This document shows positions 32,701-41,201 of a DNA stretch of 64,000 nucleotides, piece after piece (position 1 is the first letter of the stretch; each line of letters starts with the position of its first letter). The DNA is from PMNU01 sp035479375 (lineage in GTDB: Bacteria; Patescibacteriota; Saccharimonadia; Saccharimonadales; UBA4665): assembly GCA_035479375.1 (NCBI GenBank), contig DATIIT010000014.1:1-64000 (forward strand), in the 5' to 3' direction. A model generated the notes under the pieces. The model was not told where the DNA came from. It saw only the letters and a program-made list of their open reading frames with translations, and ran no database searches. Position numbers and translations under genes: made by a program.

Positions 32701-33502
32701 TGGCGCTGGACGCCTTAAAGCTGACTTTGGCAGCCGTGGCACCGATTTGGGTAGTGCTGGCCGCGCCGGTTATAAAATTGGCCAGCCATACCAAGTTAAC
32801 CAACAGCGGCAGCCCAAAAACCACCGGCAAATACTTGAGCGCGACTTTGTCGCGGTGGAACAACAAGTACACCACGATAAATATCCCGCCGATGATAAAA
32901 AATTGTATCTGCACGCCCAAAAACGCAAAAAATAGGCCGAGCACCACGCTGCTCCGGAAATCTTTGCGGAAGTGGTGCAGCAAAAAGTGCAGCAAAAAAA
33001 TAAACAGCGCGAACGAGAAAAAATAATTGAAGTGGCCGGCTGTATACTTATAAAAAATGGCCGGGTTGATCCAGGCCAGCAGGCCGAGCAAAAACGCCAG
33101 CCACCGGCCCACATACGGCCGCGTCAGCAAATACATGCCGGTAGCGCCGGCCGCAAACAACCCCACTAATAACAAATAGTGCAACGTTTCCGGCGGCAAA
33201 AATATAAATAAGCCAATAAAAAACCGGAAGAAGTAGTCGCTGGCGTAGTTGAGCGGGCTGCCGCTGTCCGCCGACACCCACGACGAGCTTTTATTGCTAA
33301 AAAGATTGTGTATTTGGTCGCTAAAATACGGGAACGACCAATCCCAATACTGCCCCACCCCGGCGCGGATACGCCAAAATAACACGCCGAACACCAGCAA
33401 GTATGCGCCCAGGATGGCGAGCAGCGTCCGCCGGTCACTAGAAATGGCGCGTAATAAACGTCTGATACGCTGCCCCTTCCTGGATGCTGCGGGCGCGGGC
33501 AT
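29738..33502 (-). CDS. Giant AftD-like membrane glycosyltransferase with two C-terminal carbohydrate-binding-like modules
   Basis: 1254 residues. N-terminal about 430 residues: roughly eleven membrane helices with an acidic first loop (YWDWSFPYFSDQ), a GT-C layout. A middle extracytoplasmic region follows, then two homologous beta-sandwich modules at about 739-900 and 937-1087. Each begins NPSFE, has a GDCN/SDCN-YD segment, an LQLxATRHDAC segment and ends in YDNV, with one conserved Cys pair each. The protein ends with a single helix (WFAIAAVISWGTVLGAGAYL). This resembles mycobacterial AftD (GT-C plus CBMs). It overlaps the pyruvyl transferase gene by 65 nt, and no later usable start was seen. 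Likely transfers sugars onto a lipid-linked or wall glycan outside the membrane. Confidence 0.75.
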   Translation of the reverse strand: MPAPAASRKGQRIRRLLRAISSDRRTLLAILGAYLLVFGVLFWRIRAGVGQYWDWSFPYFSDQIHNLFSNKSSSWVSADSGSPLNYASDYFFRFFIGLFIFLPPETLHYLLLVGLFAAGATGMYLLTRPYVGRWLAFLLGLLAWINPAIFYKYTAGHFNYFFSFALFIFLLHFLLHHFRKDFRSSVVLGLFFAFLGVQIQFFIIGGIFIVVYLLFHRDKVALKYLPVVFGLPLLVNLVWLANFITGAASTTQIGATAAKVSFKASSASSFLSIFTFSFSKATLLSRFYAFYELLWNAMLFVFLFWILGRQGTGGKRREKFDLALLVFLAVMMFLATGMYQVVNIYPLSIFYPMLREVGHFAPVIVLAALLLIARAVEQTRWRWALLLVVIGSLFIVGVKFEYFAQPVNFAAARAAFAPFKQVADSDHSQYRILAYPFFDKYEMKGAAATDNTDGLPLQNSGHDSFSAFAKQDFIQNAIAPYQFQDSVQNQLLQTYNIDVLRPWNVKYIFDFSSIYQSDYNLYVPAATYNNDLGLIKNDPHFLDKLMAHNPGRLKRLGAHVLEVTDPLPRLTAQAQLFNADATVRASDASLFTRAQLGRAFDYVSDPSLGAYTTKLTQLFASANSSALDKAKGAFSQSLTTQSPATLYTSQAYRDVSYQATNDTVTLYAQASPPLSLNGQAVAAQSTAKQVVGSAPIAKNTPLYVSFHGSITRIKAGQGGSLGSGKAGESIEILRGVGGNLISNPSFEHNLWEEKVGDCNNYDGSAALGMKRDATQASDGTASLQLRATRHDACTSTDVKLAANTHYLLSFDYQSDGAPTASFFLSAVAGANAPTAAGAPNAATGEPLARGSRAIVDHSWHTATQLVDTGPRAGTAHLFLYALEGDGHAPTVNRYDNVTAVQLESFKQLPLPPAASYAQTTLQPGVQNFAFQDPNYHYTNLIANPSFEKGSWQSKVSDCNAYDSLPKIGMSIDKQDKADGQQSLQLSATRHDACVRATANVHENTDYLFTFSYKTTATNTYGYTTSFDNPGATLNRTQLTSSGPGWHTAQAVVHVPADASTLTIYLYAFESNGRATNIVHYDNVQLTELPDFADRFFVVEQPQHQLAQPAVDTKKAQSESVRTLQVSHASTPFFVSLSETYHPQWRLSTDAGNSWMPKAPATTTGITHTTLSGGINGWLVDPVKLCMASAGGAALRPACTRAADGSYTIRLRAEFVPQRWFAIAAVISWGTVLGAGAYLVLVRRKDAPTYRGRQA

Positions 33503-34547
33503 CCATTACCTGCTGCTGGACGTGGCCGTAGTGTCCGTACATATCCCAAAACACCTCGCTGAGGTTTTGCGCCGTCAATTTAGACAAGTCTATGCAGTAG
33601 TCACGCAGCTTGTTGGCCGCAAAAAACGAGGCCACTTTGGGGCGGTAGGCAATCCCCAGCGTTGGCGTGCCGGTGAGCATGGCCAGGATGTTGGCGTGCA
33701 GGCGCGCGCCAATCATGAGGTCAACGGTGCCCAGCCCGGCCACAAAATCTTCCAGCTCGCGTGCCGGCGAAATGACGGCGTCGGTGTCTTCCAAAGCCAG
33801 TTGCAGCTGGCGCGATGCCCACAAATCATCTTTGGGGTCGGACGGCGAGATGAGCATCGGGAATATGACCACGCGGAACTTGCCCGCCGGCAGGCTGGCC
33901 ACAAAATCGTGCAGGGTTTCCAGCAGCTGGGGGAAGGTCTGCTCCGGGTTGGGCAGGTGGTACAAAATAGAGATGCCGATGGTAAAAGGCTGCCCTTTTT
34001 GGCGGGCCGCCGGCTGCACCGGCCAGCCCAGGCTGGCCACCAAATCGGGCAGCACCACGCTCTTTTTTAGGCCGAGCAGCTTGGCCGAACGCGGCTCGCG
34101 CACAATAACGGTATGCGCGAGCCGCGCGCTCGCGCGGGCCAGCAGCAACGAGTAGCCGCGCAAATTCCCAATGCCGCACCCCAAATAATGCACTTTTTTG
34201 CCGGCGAGCCGGGCGAGCAAATTCATGCCCAGCATTTTATAGAGTGATTGGCGCGGGTAGCGGTCCCCGTACAGCTCCACCCACAGGTCGCCGCCGCAGT
34301 ACACCACATGCTTGATGGCGCGGAAAACGCGCAGCTTTTTCTTAAAGTCGCGGCTGTCGCTGGTGGCGATGGTCTGCACCCGGCCGCGGGCAGCCTTGGG
34401 CAACAGCTCGTCGTGTGCCGAGTTCAAAAACAGCGGCGTCTCTTCTGGAAAATGCTTGAGCGCGGCAGCCAGGAAAGCGTCGTCGCCGATGTTCCCGCGC
34501 CCGTACGACCCGAGTAATAAAATTGGTTTGCGTGCAATTGCGGCCAT
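33438..34547 (-). CDS. Polysaccharide pyruvyl transferase family protein (CsaB-like)
   Basis: Adds a pyruvate ketal to sugar residues of surface polymers, using phosphoenolpyruvate. The 369 residues start LLGSYGRGNIGDDAFLAAAL, the family N-terminal signature, and include VHYLGCGIGNL, a GISILYHLPN region after the domain linker, and DLMIGARLHANILAMLTGTPT near the C-terminus with the conserved Arg-His. Length is typical. In CsaB systems the pyruvylated polymer is the anchor for SLH-domain surface proteins. The gene abuts the upstream GT4 gene (no gap) and overlaps the AftD-like gene by 65 nt. Confidence 0.88.
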   Translation of the reverse strand: MAAIARKPILLLGSYGRGNIGDDAFLAAALKHFPEETPLFLNSAHDELLPKAARGRVQTIATSDSRDFKKKLRVFRAIKHVVYCGGDLWVELYGDRYPRQSLYKMLGMNLLARLAGKKVHYLGCGIGNLRGYSLLLARASARLAHTVIVREPRSAKLLGLKKSVVLPDLVASLGWPVQPAARQKGQPFTIGISILYHLPNPEQTFPQLLETLHDFVASLPAGKFRVVIFPMLISPSDPKDDLWASRQLQLALEDTDAVISPARELEDFVAGLGTVDLMIGARLHANILAMLTGTPTLGIAYRPKVASFFAANKLRDYCIDLSKLTAQNLSEVFWDMYGHYGHVQQQVMDARARSIQEGAAYQTFITRHF

Positions 34548-35696
34548 TTAGGCAGTCACCTCCTGTGCTGGTACATCAAGTAAAAAGTCATATTCTTCTT
34601 GGGCGATGCGGTCGCGCCGGAAACGCTGGGCGAACTGGACGAGCTCAATCTGCTCCTTTTCATACAGCTCCGGGCGGCGCCGGTAGTGCGCCAGCAAGCG
34701 GCGGGCGGCGGCGCGCAGGCGCTGCTCGTTGTGGATGGCAACGGTGTGCAGCCGGTGGCCAAAAATGTCTTTGTACACCGGGAGGTCGTAGGCCAAAACT
34801 GGCGTGCCCACACTAAGCGCTTCGGCCACCACGATCCCCCACCCCTCTTCGATGCTGGGCAGCACAAAAAGCTGGGCGCGGCGCACGATGTCAAATTTTT
34901 GGCGGTCATCTGCCCGGCCAACAAAGGCGATATTGAGGCCTTTGACCGCGGCCAGGCGCACCAGGCGCGGCAATTCCGGCCCAACGCCAACCATGACCGC
35001 GCGGAAATCCGGCAGGTCGCGCTGCAGGGTTTCGCAGAGGCGCAAAAATTCGTCTACACCTTTTTGCTTGACCATACGGCCACAAAACGCCAGGGTAATG
35101 TCTTTGTCCGGCCAGGCCACGCGCCCAGCACCGCCGTTGTCCACAAAATTACTGGAAACCATGATGGGCTGCCGGAACCCGCGGCGGCGCAAACTCTCCA
35201 CCACCGCGTGGTTGACGGTGATGATTTTATCGAAGTGCTTGCGGATGAGCCGGAAACAGAGCCGCTCCTGCAGGTTTGCCAAAAAATTGTTAAAATTCTG
35301 CGCCCGCGGCATGTCTTGTATGATGTGGTGGATGTACACCGCCCGCGTGCCGCGCTTGCCATTGCGGAACACCGGCAAAACGTCCGGCAAAAAATGCGAG
35401 CCCGCCAAAAAGACCGTGTCTGCGCCCTCTGGCAGCGGCACGCGGCTACCCTTTTGGGCGCGGCGCAAATACAGCAGGCCAACAGGCTGCCGGGCGCCGT
35501 TGTCGGCGTAGGTTAGTTGCTGCAGGCTCGTGGTTTCGGGGTACGCCTCTTCTTGGCCGTCGCCAGCGGCGTGCACCAGGGCGATGGGCGTGCCTGGCCG
35601 CTGCTCGTTTACCCAAGAGCAGAAGCCGCCGGTGTGCATGTCGCCGCCGGAAACGTCGCCCGTGAAGCAGTTGCGGTATACAAAGAAGCCGCCCAT
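34548..35696 (-). CDS. Glycosyltransferase family 4 (GT-B)
   Basis: Retaining glycosyltransferase probably extending the cytoplasmic lipid-linked glycan. In 382 residues the C-terminal GT4 donor-site motif EEGWGIVVAEALSVGTPVLAY is clear, with LAFCGRMVKQKGVDEFL before it. The N-terminal acceptor domain starts atypically, MGGFFVYRNCFTGDVSGGD. Donor and acceptor cannot be inferred. It directly abuts its neighbours on both sides (0-nt gaps), as expected for one polycistronic message. Confidence 0.88.
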   Translation of the reverse strand: MGGFFVYRNCFTGDVSGGDMHTGGFCSWVNEQRPGTPIALVHAAGDGQEEAYPETTSLQQLTYADNGARQPVGLLYLRRAQKGSRVPLPEGADTVFLAGSHFLPDVLPVFRNGKRGTRAVYIHHIIQDMPRAQNFNNFLANLQERLCFRLIRKHFDKIITVNHAVVESLRRRGFRQPIMVSSNFVDNGGAGRVAWPDKDITLAFCGRMVKQKGVDEFLRLCETLQRDLPDFRAVMVGVGPELPRLVRLAAVKGLNIAFVGRADDRQKFDIVRRAQLFVLPSIEEGWGIVVAEALSVGTPVLAYDLPVYKDIFGHRLHTVAIHNEQRLRAAARRLLAHYRRRPELYEKEQIELVQFAQRFRRDRIAQEEYDFLLDVPAQEVTA

Positions 35697-36533
35697 TTAG
35701 GTTTGTACCTTCCTGCTGCCAAAGTAGTAGCCGAAGGCGCCAAAGCCAAACTCGCAGGTCTTCATAAACAGCATGCCGATGGCCGTGAGCGGCCGCTCAA
35801 ACAACTGCCCAGGCTTGCTAAAAAACAAGCGGTAGCGCTGCAACGGGCCGGCTTGGGCGGTCACTTTGGCACCGACATCATTTTTGGCAAAATAGTTGCG
35901 GGCCTGCGCGGCGTAATAAGCCTTCTTTTTGAGCGTGCGCCACAGGTGCAGCTCGCCCTCGTTGTGGTGGATGAACGCCCCCACGCGCACCAAACTTCCC
36001 TGCCCGGCCACGCGGCGGGACAGGTCCCAATCCTCGCCGCTCACCATGGTCTCGTCGTAGCCGCCCACAGCCATGTACGTTTCGCGCCGGAAGAAACGCG
36101 CGGCCTCGATCCAGTCTACGCCCACGTAAAACGAGCGCTCCAGCCGCTTGCACTGCGCCCAAAACCCTTGGCCAAACGACTCTTCGGGGATGATGGCGCC
36201 GGCCGCAGCAGCATCGCGCTGCATGCCGGCAACGCAGGCGGCGACCACCTCCGGCTCCAACTCCATGTCTGAGTCAATGATGCATACATACGCGCCCTTG
36301 GCCGCGGCCACGCCGTAGTTGCGCTGCGCCGAACGCTCCGGCCCGCGGTTTAAGACGCGCGGTGTGTAGCGGCGGGCAATCTCTTTGGTATCGTCCTGGG
36401 AATCGCGGTCAACCACGATGAGCTCCACAGGCGCATACGTCTGCGCCGCGATAGAGCTCAGGCACGCGTCAAGCGTCGCGTGGTTGTTGCGGGTAGTTAC
36501 AATGACGCTCACCAAAATCTCTGGGTCGTCCAT
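35697..36533 (-). CDS. Glycosyltransferase family 2 (GT-A)
   Basis: 278 residues with the GT2 fold: VSVIVTTRNNHATLDACLSS, VELIVVDRDSQDDT, QRNYGVAAAKGAYVCIIDSD with the DxD-like metal site, and GGYDETMVSGEDWDLSRR containing the ED catalytic-base motif. There is no strong membrane helix, although the C-terminus has hydrophobic stretches. It is an inverting enzyme of unknown donor, the third last sugar-adding step encoded before the pyruvyl transferase. Gap to the upstream GT4 is 1 nt. Confidence 0.88.
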   Translation of the reverse strand: MDDPEILVSVIVTTRNNHATLDACLSSIAAQTYAPVELIVVDRDSQDDTKEIARRYTPRVLNRGPERSAQRNYGVAAAKGAYVCIIDSDMELEPEVVAACVAGMQRDAAAAGAIIPEESFGQGFWAQCKRLERSFYVGVDWIEAARFFRRETYMAVGGYDETMVSGEDWDLSRRVAGQGSLVRVGAFIHHNEGELHLWRTLKKKAYYAAQARNYFAKNDVGAKVTAQAGPLQRYRLFFSKPGQLFERPLTAIGMLFMKTCEFGFGAFGYYFGSRKVQT

Positions 36534-36534
36534 G

Positions 36535-37647
36535 TTAAGCCTCCAATGCTTGCTTGAAATCCTGGTAACTTTGGTCGAATGTCAGCCGCTGGCTCCAGCG
36601 CCAGGCGGCATCGCGGACTTTTTTGTAAAACTGCCGGTCGGTAAATAAGTTGATGATCCCCGCGGCCAGCGCCAACGTGTACGGCGGCACTACCAGGCCG
36701 GTGCGATGGTCGCGGACGCTGTCGCGCAGGCCGTCCACGTCGTACACCACGGCCGGTGTGCCCTGGCTGGCGGCTTCGGTCACAATAAGGCCCCAACCTT
36801 CTTTGACGCTAGTGACGCACATCAGGTGGCTGCGGCGCATCAGCTCGATTTTACGCTTCCGGCTGACGCGGCCTTCACAGGTAATGTCGCCGGCAAATTC
36901 GCTATGCGCGATGTAGTCCAGCACTTGCTGGCCGTATGGCGAGGCCGTGTCGCCGGCCAAGATCATTTTGAGCTCCGGCACCTGCTGCTTGGCCAATTCA
37001 AAGGCCTTGATTTGGTCCAGCGTGCGCTTCATGGCGCGCATCGCCCCAAAACTGAGCACCGTGGGCGCGGCAAATTTTTGCGTGCCGGCCAGCGTAGGCA
37101 GCGGCTCCAGCTCGATCCCCTGGGTGATGATGTGCGCCCGGTCTTTGGTAAATCCAAACTGGCCAAGGTCGTGCAGCGTGCTGTCCGAAATGGTAATGAG
37201 CGGCGTCTTGGAGCGCGCCAGCAGGCGCGTGGCCAGCGGCTCCAAAACGGTGTAGCCCACTTGGGAGAGCGGCGATTTGGCCTCGTGGAACCACACCTCG
37301 CGCGCCAGCTGGTGGTAGAACAAAAACGTCTTTGCCCCGCCGCCAAACAAAACGCCAAAGTACGGCGCGGTGTTCACCACCTCCACCACAACATCGTATT
37401 TACCGCGCAGCCGCCGCATGTAATACCCGAACGCCTGGAACGAATGCAGGTAGCGGTTGCCACCAATGCGGATCACTTCGATGCCGTCCAGCAATTCGTG
37501 CGCGGCGCTGCCGGCGTGGCGGGCAGTCAGGAATGTTACCCGATGCCCGTCCGCCACCAGCCGCTTAGACAGCTCACGTAAGACCACTTCGGCACCGCCC
37601 GCTTGCGGGTGGGTGTAGTCTTTCCATGTCAGCCATAAGATGTTCAT
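36535..37647 (-). CDS. Glycosyltransferase family 4 (GT-B)
   Basis: 370 residues beginning MNILWLTWKDYTHPQAGGAE, with GGAEVVLRELSKRL typical of GT4 acceptor domains. The donor side has VLSFGAMRAMKRTLDQIKAF, LAGDTASPYG and KEGWGLIVTEAASQGTPAVV, the E-x7-E motif of retaining GT4 enzymes. It overlaps the upstream DPM1-like gene by 4 nt (ATGA). It is likely to act on the same lipid-linked oligosaccharide as the neighbouring transferases. Confidence 0.9.
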   Translation of the reverse strand: MNILWLTWKDYTHPQAGGAEVVLRELSKRLVADGHRVTFLTARHAGSAAHELLDGIEVIRIGGNRYLHSFQAFGYYMRRLRGKYDVVVEVVNTAPYFGVLFGGGAKTFLFYHQLAREVWFHEAKSPLSQVGYTVLEPLATRLLARSKTPLITISDSTLHDLGQFGFTKDRAHIITQGIELEPLPTLAGTQKFAAPTVLSFGAMRAMKRTLDQIKAFELAKQQVPELKMILAGDTASPYGQQVLDYIAHSEFAGDITCEGRVSRKRKIELMRRSHLMCVTSVKEGWGLIVTEAASQGTPAVVYDVDGLRDSVRDHRTGLVVPPYTLALAAGIINLFTDRQFYKKVRDAAWRWSQRLTFDQSYQDFKQALEA

Positions 37648-38678
37648 TTCAGCATTACCTCTCCATATAAGGCGTCATCTAATGTGGCAGCGTAGCCGTC
37701 TTCGGGATGCTCGCGGTGGCTCTGCCAGCGGCGCCGGGGCACCATGTGGCGGCGCACCACGTACAGCGGCCGGTTAGAGACCTCGGAATGTATGCGGGCA
37801 ATGTACAAGGAGATAAGCCCCAGGCAGCCCAGCATAATCCCCACCAGCACTAAAATCATGATTGCGAGCAACGCCGTGCCGGTGATGTTCCAATGCCACG
37901 GGTCGCGCAATACAAACCGTTCCAAACACAAAAACGAGCCAGCCGGTACAGCCAAAAGTAAAATAAATAATCCTAAATAGCCTGCTAATTTTAGCGGGAA
38001 TAAACTGTACCCGGTGAAGGAATTGATGGCCAAGACAATCAACTTCCCCCAGCCGTATGCGGCCGCGCCATGTTTGCGGGGCGGCGCCGTAAAGTTAATG
38101 TACGCGCGTTTGAACCCGAGCCAGTCGATGAGCCCGCGCGTGATGCGGTCGCGCTCGGTGAGCTGGCGGAACACGCGGATGACCTTTTTATCCAGCAGCC
38201 GGAAATCGCTGGCATGTGGCGTGATTTGGGTGTGCGCCACCATGTGCAGCAGGCTGTAAAACCAATCGGACGTTAGGCGCTTGAGCCGGCCCTCTTCCTT
38301 GCTGTAGCGGCGGACGCCGATGACGACGTCGTTGCCCTTTTCCCAGGCGGTGATAAATTTGGGGATTAACGCCGGCGGGTGTTGCAAATCGGCGTCTAAA
38401 ATAATTGCGGCTTCGCCCCACGCGGCGTCGAGCCCGGCGCTCACGGCGGCCTCTTTGCCAAAGTTGCGGGCAAATTCCAGGACGCGGACACGTTCGTCTT
38501 TGCCAGTGAGCCGTTGGAGCTCGGTTGGCGAATCGTCGGTACTGCCGTCGTCTACAAACAGGAATTCAAATTGGTAATGTACGCGGGCGGTGTGTTTGGT
38601 AAGTTCTTTGTATAGAAGCGGAATATTTTGTGCCTCGTTGTGGATTGGCACGATGATTGATATCAACTTCCCCTCCAT
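37644..38678 (-). CDS. Polyprenyl-phosphate glycosyltransferase (DPM1/GtrB-like GT2)
   Basis: 344 residues: a GT2 domain (ISIIVPIHNEAQNIPLLYKEL, FEFLFVDDGSTDDSPTEL, LDADLQHPPALIPKF with its DxD) followed by two membrane helices near the C-terminus (LAGYLGLFILLLAVPAGSFL and LLAIMILVLVGIMLGCLGLI). This layout is that of enzymes charging undecaprenyl or dolichyl phosphate with one sugar, which then feeds GT-C transferases outside the membrane. Such a donor would suit the AftD-like proteins in this operon. It overlaps the flippase gene by 16 nt; AAAGGAA lies 6 nt before the ATG. Confidence 0.9.
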   Translation of the reverse strand: MEGKLISIIVPIHNEAQNIPLLYKELTKHTARVHYQFEFLFVDDGSTDDSPTELQRLTGKDERVRVLEFARNFGKEAAVSAGLDAAWGEAAIILDADLQHPPALIPKFITAWEKGNDVVIGVRRYSKEEGRLKRLTSDWFYSLLHMVAHTQITPHASDFRLLDKKVIRVFRQLTERDRITRGLIDWLGFKRAYINFTAPPRKHGAAAYGWGKLIVLAINSFTGYSLFPLKLAGYLGLFILLLAVPAGSFLCLERFVLRDPWHWNITGTALLAIMILVLVGIMLGCLGLISLYIARIHSEVSNRPLYVVRRHMVPRRRWQSHREHPEDGYAATLDDALYGEVMLK

Positions 38679-39952
38679 GCAGTTCCTTTCTTTAAAAGTT
38701 TAGGTGCAAACGCCCACGCGGCCAGCAGGCCGACCATTGCGAGGCTGCCAGCAAGCAGGCTAGAAACCACCGCGCCCGGGTTGTTGTGGTGCCCAGCCAT
38801 CAACCCGTAGGTGGTTAGCCCGCCTGCCACCACAACCACGGCAATGCCGTACCGGCGCAGGGCGAGGTAATAAGAAACGAATAAATTGAGGGCGGCCACC
38901 ACGCAAATGGCGAGGCCCAACTTGGGCAGCAGCCCGGCCATGGATTCATACGAGGCGCCCATCAGCACGCCCACCACAAACTTGGGGAAACCCACGAAAA
39001 ACAGCAACGTGGGCACGCTGAGCGCGGCAAACAGCAGCAACGATTTGTAGAGCAGCTTGCGGTTATGCTCGGCGGTGTGGTGCAGGCGCACGCTGGGCAT
39101 CAGCACCAGCGCAATCGACGCTGTCAGGAAAAAAATGATGCGCGCCACGCTGGCAACGCCGGCATACAGCCCGGCCGTGTGGGCATCAAAATAGTGCTTC
39201 ACCACCAAAATGTCCAGGCTGTATTGCAGTGTAATAACCAGCGAGCCAATAAGCACCAGGCCGCCGTATTTTAGCTCCGGCAGCAGCACTTTCAGGTCTG
39301 GCAAGAGGCTGCGCTTAGCCGCGGTGTCGCGCTTGAGCCCCAGCTTGAGCGCCCACCAGGCTACGTAACCACAGGCCACCGCTTGCGCCAAAATGAGCCC
39401 GCCAATGGCGCCGGCCGTGCCCAAACCCACAACCACCAAAAGCACCGAAAACAGCAGTTTTGCGCCGGCCCCCACCACGTTGGAAATGGCCGACACGCCA
39501 AACTTCTGCTTGCCCCGCACAAACGCCCCGCGGAAGGTAAACGGCACCGTTACCACAATGGACAGCATCAAAATCACAAACGGCACGCTGGAGTTGAAGT
39601 GCAAAAAATGCTTAAACGCCGATTGGAACACCAGCGTCATAACAAGCAGCGCAATACTTATGGCAAAGGCCAGTTTTTCAAACTCCAGCACCAGCGCGTT
39701 GCGCTGCCGCTCGTCCTCATAATTGGCCACCACGTTCACTGTCACCAGCCCCAACACCGACAAAAAAATGCTAATTTGTAAAAATAATGACACTAGCGTC
39801 TGCACTTCCCCGAAAGCGCTTGGCGGCAGCAGCCGCCCCAACACCGGGTAGTACAGGTAGTTGAGGACGCCCACCACAATCGACCCTACCAGGTAAATGG
39901 TATTGTCCCGTAGAAACTGGCTTTGTCGCACCAGGCGAACCAGATTGAGCAT
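38663..39952 (-). CDS. Polysaccharide/oligosaccharide flippase (Wzx/MATE-like, MOP superfamily)
   Basis: 429 residues with twelve to fourteen predicted membrane helices; the N-terminus (FLRDNTIYLVGSIVVGVLNY, YPVLGRLLPPSAFGEVQTL) is the classical polysaccharide-flippase start. It would move the lipid-linked glycan across the membrane. ATG 39952 is chosen because GGAGG lies 6 nt upstream; the longer frame from 40003 has no such site. It is the first gene of the operon that runs to 27554; a clear -10 was not found upstream. Gaps within the operon are all between a 65-nt overlap and 1 nt. Confidence 0.88.
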   Translation of the reverse strand: MLNLVRLVRQSQFLRDNTIYLVGSIVVGVLNYLYYPVLGRLLPPSAFGEVQTLVSLFLQISIFLSVLGLVTVNVVANYEDERQRNALVLEFEKLAFAISIALLVMTLVFQSAFKHFLHFNSSVPFVILMLSIVVTVPFTFRGAFVRGKQKFGVSAISNVVGAGAKLLFSVLLVVVGLGTAGAIGGLILAQAVACGYVAWWALKLGLKRDTAAKRSLLPDLKVLLPELKYGGLVLIGSLVITLQYSLDILVVKHYFDAHTAGLYAGVASVARIIFFLTASIALVLMPSVRLHHTAEHNRKLLYKSLLLFAALSVPTLLFFVGFPKFVVGVLMGASYESMAGLLPKLGLAICVVAALNLFVSYYLALRRYGIAVVVVAGGLTTYGLMAGHHNNPGAVVSSLLAGSLAMVGLLAAWAFAPKLLKKGTAWRGS

Positions 39953-40110
39953 CCTAACCCTCCGTAAAGTCAATGAAGCCACACTGCAAAAATGCTTTTT
40001 CATTGTGCCAAGTTTTGGCCGGGTTTGATGTTAGAAAGCTTACAGCACGGGCTGAAAAATTCCGCCCCTCACCGCCCAGCGCCCACAGCGGCCCGGGATT
40101 CTCGCGGGTG

Positions 40111-41157
40111 CTATTTCTCTGGCGGCAGCATCATGTCTTCGTCGCTACTGGGACGCAGCGGCCGTTTTTTCATCACTTCGTAGCGGATGCCGGTGAGGTT
40201 GGACTCCATGTAATCGTCGTTCAGCAGGTTTACAAATTTGCTAAGGTCTTTTTGGTTCATGATGATAATCGCGCCGGCTTCGTCCACCATAAGGTCAACG
40301 CCCAGCTCTTCGGCGTGGTCAATGAGCTGCTCTTGCTTCAGCTCGCCCACCTCCAATTTTTGCAGCTTGTTGATGAGCGCCTTGTTGCCCTCCACCGCCG
40401 ATTGCAGCGTAATGCCGTCGGCAAAGCTGAGCTGGTAATGCGCCTCAATTTCGGCCACTTTTTTGTTGGCCAGAGCGTTTTTCTTGGCGTCAAAGCCAAA
40501 CAGGCGGTCTAGCTTGGCCTCGTTAAACACGTACAGGTCTTGGTCCAGCACCAGCATGTGCGCCTCGGCCGGGATTTTGAGCGCCGCGGCCTCAAAGGCC
40601 TTAAAGGTTTTGCCGGCCACCATCCAGGTGCCCTCGCCTTTGAGCATTTGCCCGCCGCTGAGCGCCTTAAAAATATAGAACGGCGCCTTCATTTTGGGGT
40701 GGCTGACGCGCGCCATGGCGCCCTTGATGCGCTTTAGGTCGTGCTCCTCTTCGGTAAAAAGCTCAATTTCGCTTTCCTGGGTGCGGATCCAGTGCATGAC
40801 CTCTTTGAGCTTCTCGATTTTGTTCCAGCGGATGCGTTGCAACACGCCAGCCTCGCCCTCGCCGTCGGTGAAATCGCGCACCACGATGCCGTTTTCGGCA
40901 CCGTCCAGCACCTGCTCCAAGGTGTTGTCCAGGAACAGCGGCTGCAATTGTTTGTCTAGGTCGGGCGCGGTTTTGGTGCGGTACACGACGTTGTTTTTGT
41001 TAATCCAGAAAAGCTCAAAGGTGAGCTCCTCTTTGAACTCGAACAGGTTGTTAGCCCAGGCGAACACGTCACTGGGCTCGTAGCCGTCGTCTGGCTCGGC
41101 GAGGATGTCCGGCTTCTTCTGGGGCGCTTCCCCTGTTTGCTCTTCGTTTTCAGGCAT
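40111..41157 (-). CDS. DUF4868/KwaB-like protein without KwaA partner
   Basis: About 348 residues, acidic and soluble. The C-terminal half has the order seen in DUF4868 proteins: a LVLDQDLYVFNEAKLDRLFGF strand-helix, a long helical middle, then KDLSKFVNLLNDDYMESNLTG and RYEV at about residues 312-335. KwaB of the Kiwa anti-phage system belongs to this family, and acts together with the membrane protein KwaA. No KwaA-type gene is adjacent: neighbours are the flippase and an unknown gene. A TAGAAT hexamer sits just upstream; ATG 41157 (second of two) is best placed for a leaderless start. Family call is by recall of the motif pattern. Confidence 0.55.
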   Translation of the reverse strand: MPENEEQTGEAPQKKPDILAEPDDGYEPSDVFAWANNLFEFKEELTFELFWINKNNVVYRTKTAPDLDKQLQPLFLDNTLEQVLDGAENGIVVRDFTDGEGEAGVLQRIRWNKIEKLKEVMHWIRTQESEIELFTEEEHDLKRIKGAMARVSHPKMKAPFYIFKALSGGQMLKGEGTWMVAGKTFKAFEAAALKIPAEAHMLVLDQDLYVFNEAKLDRLFGFDAKKNALANKKVAEIEAHYQLSFADGITLQSAVEGNKALINKLQKLEVGELKQEQLIDHAEELGVDLMVDEAGAIIIMNQKDLSKFVNLLNDDYMESNLTGIRYEVMKKRPLRPSSDEDMMLPPEK

Positions 41158-41201
41158 ATGCACATTCTACCTGACGCTAGCGCAAAAAGCTGCTGTAAAA
41201 A

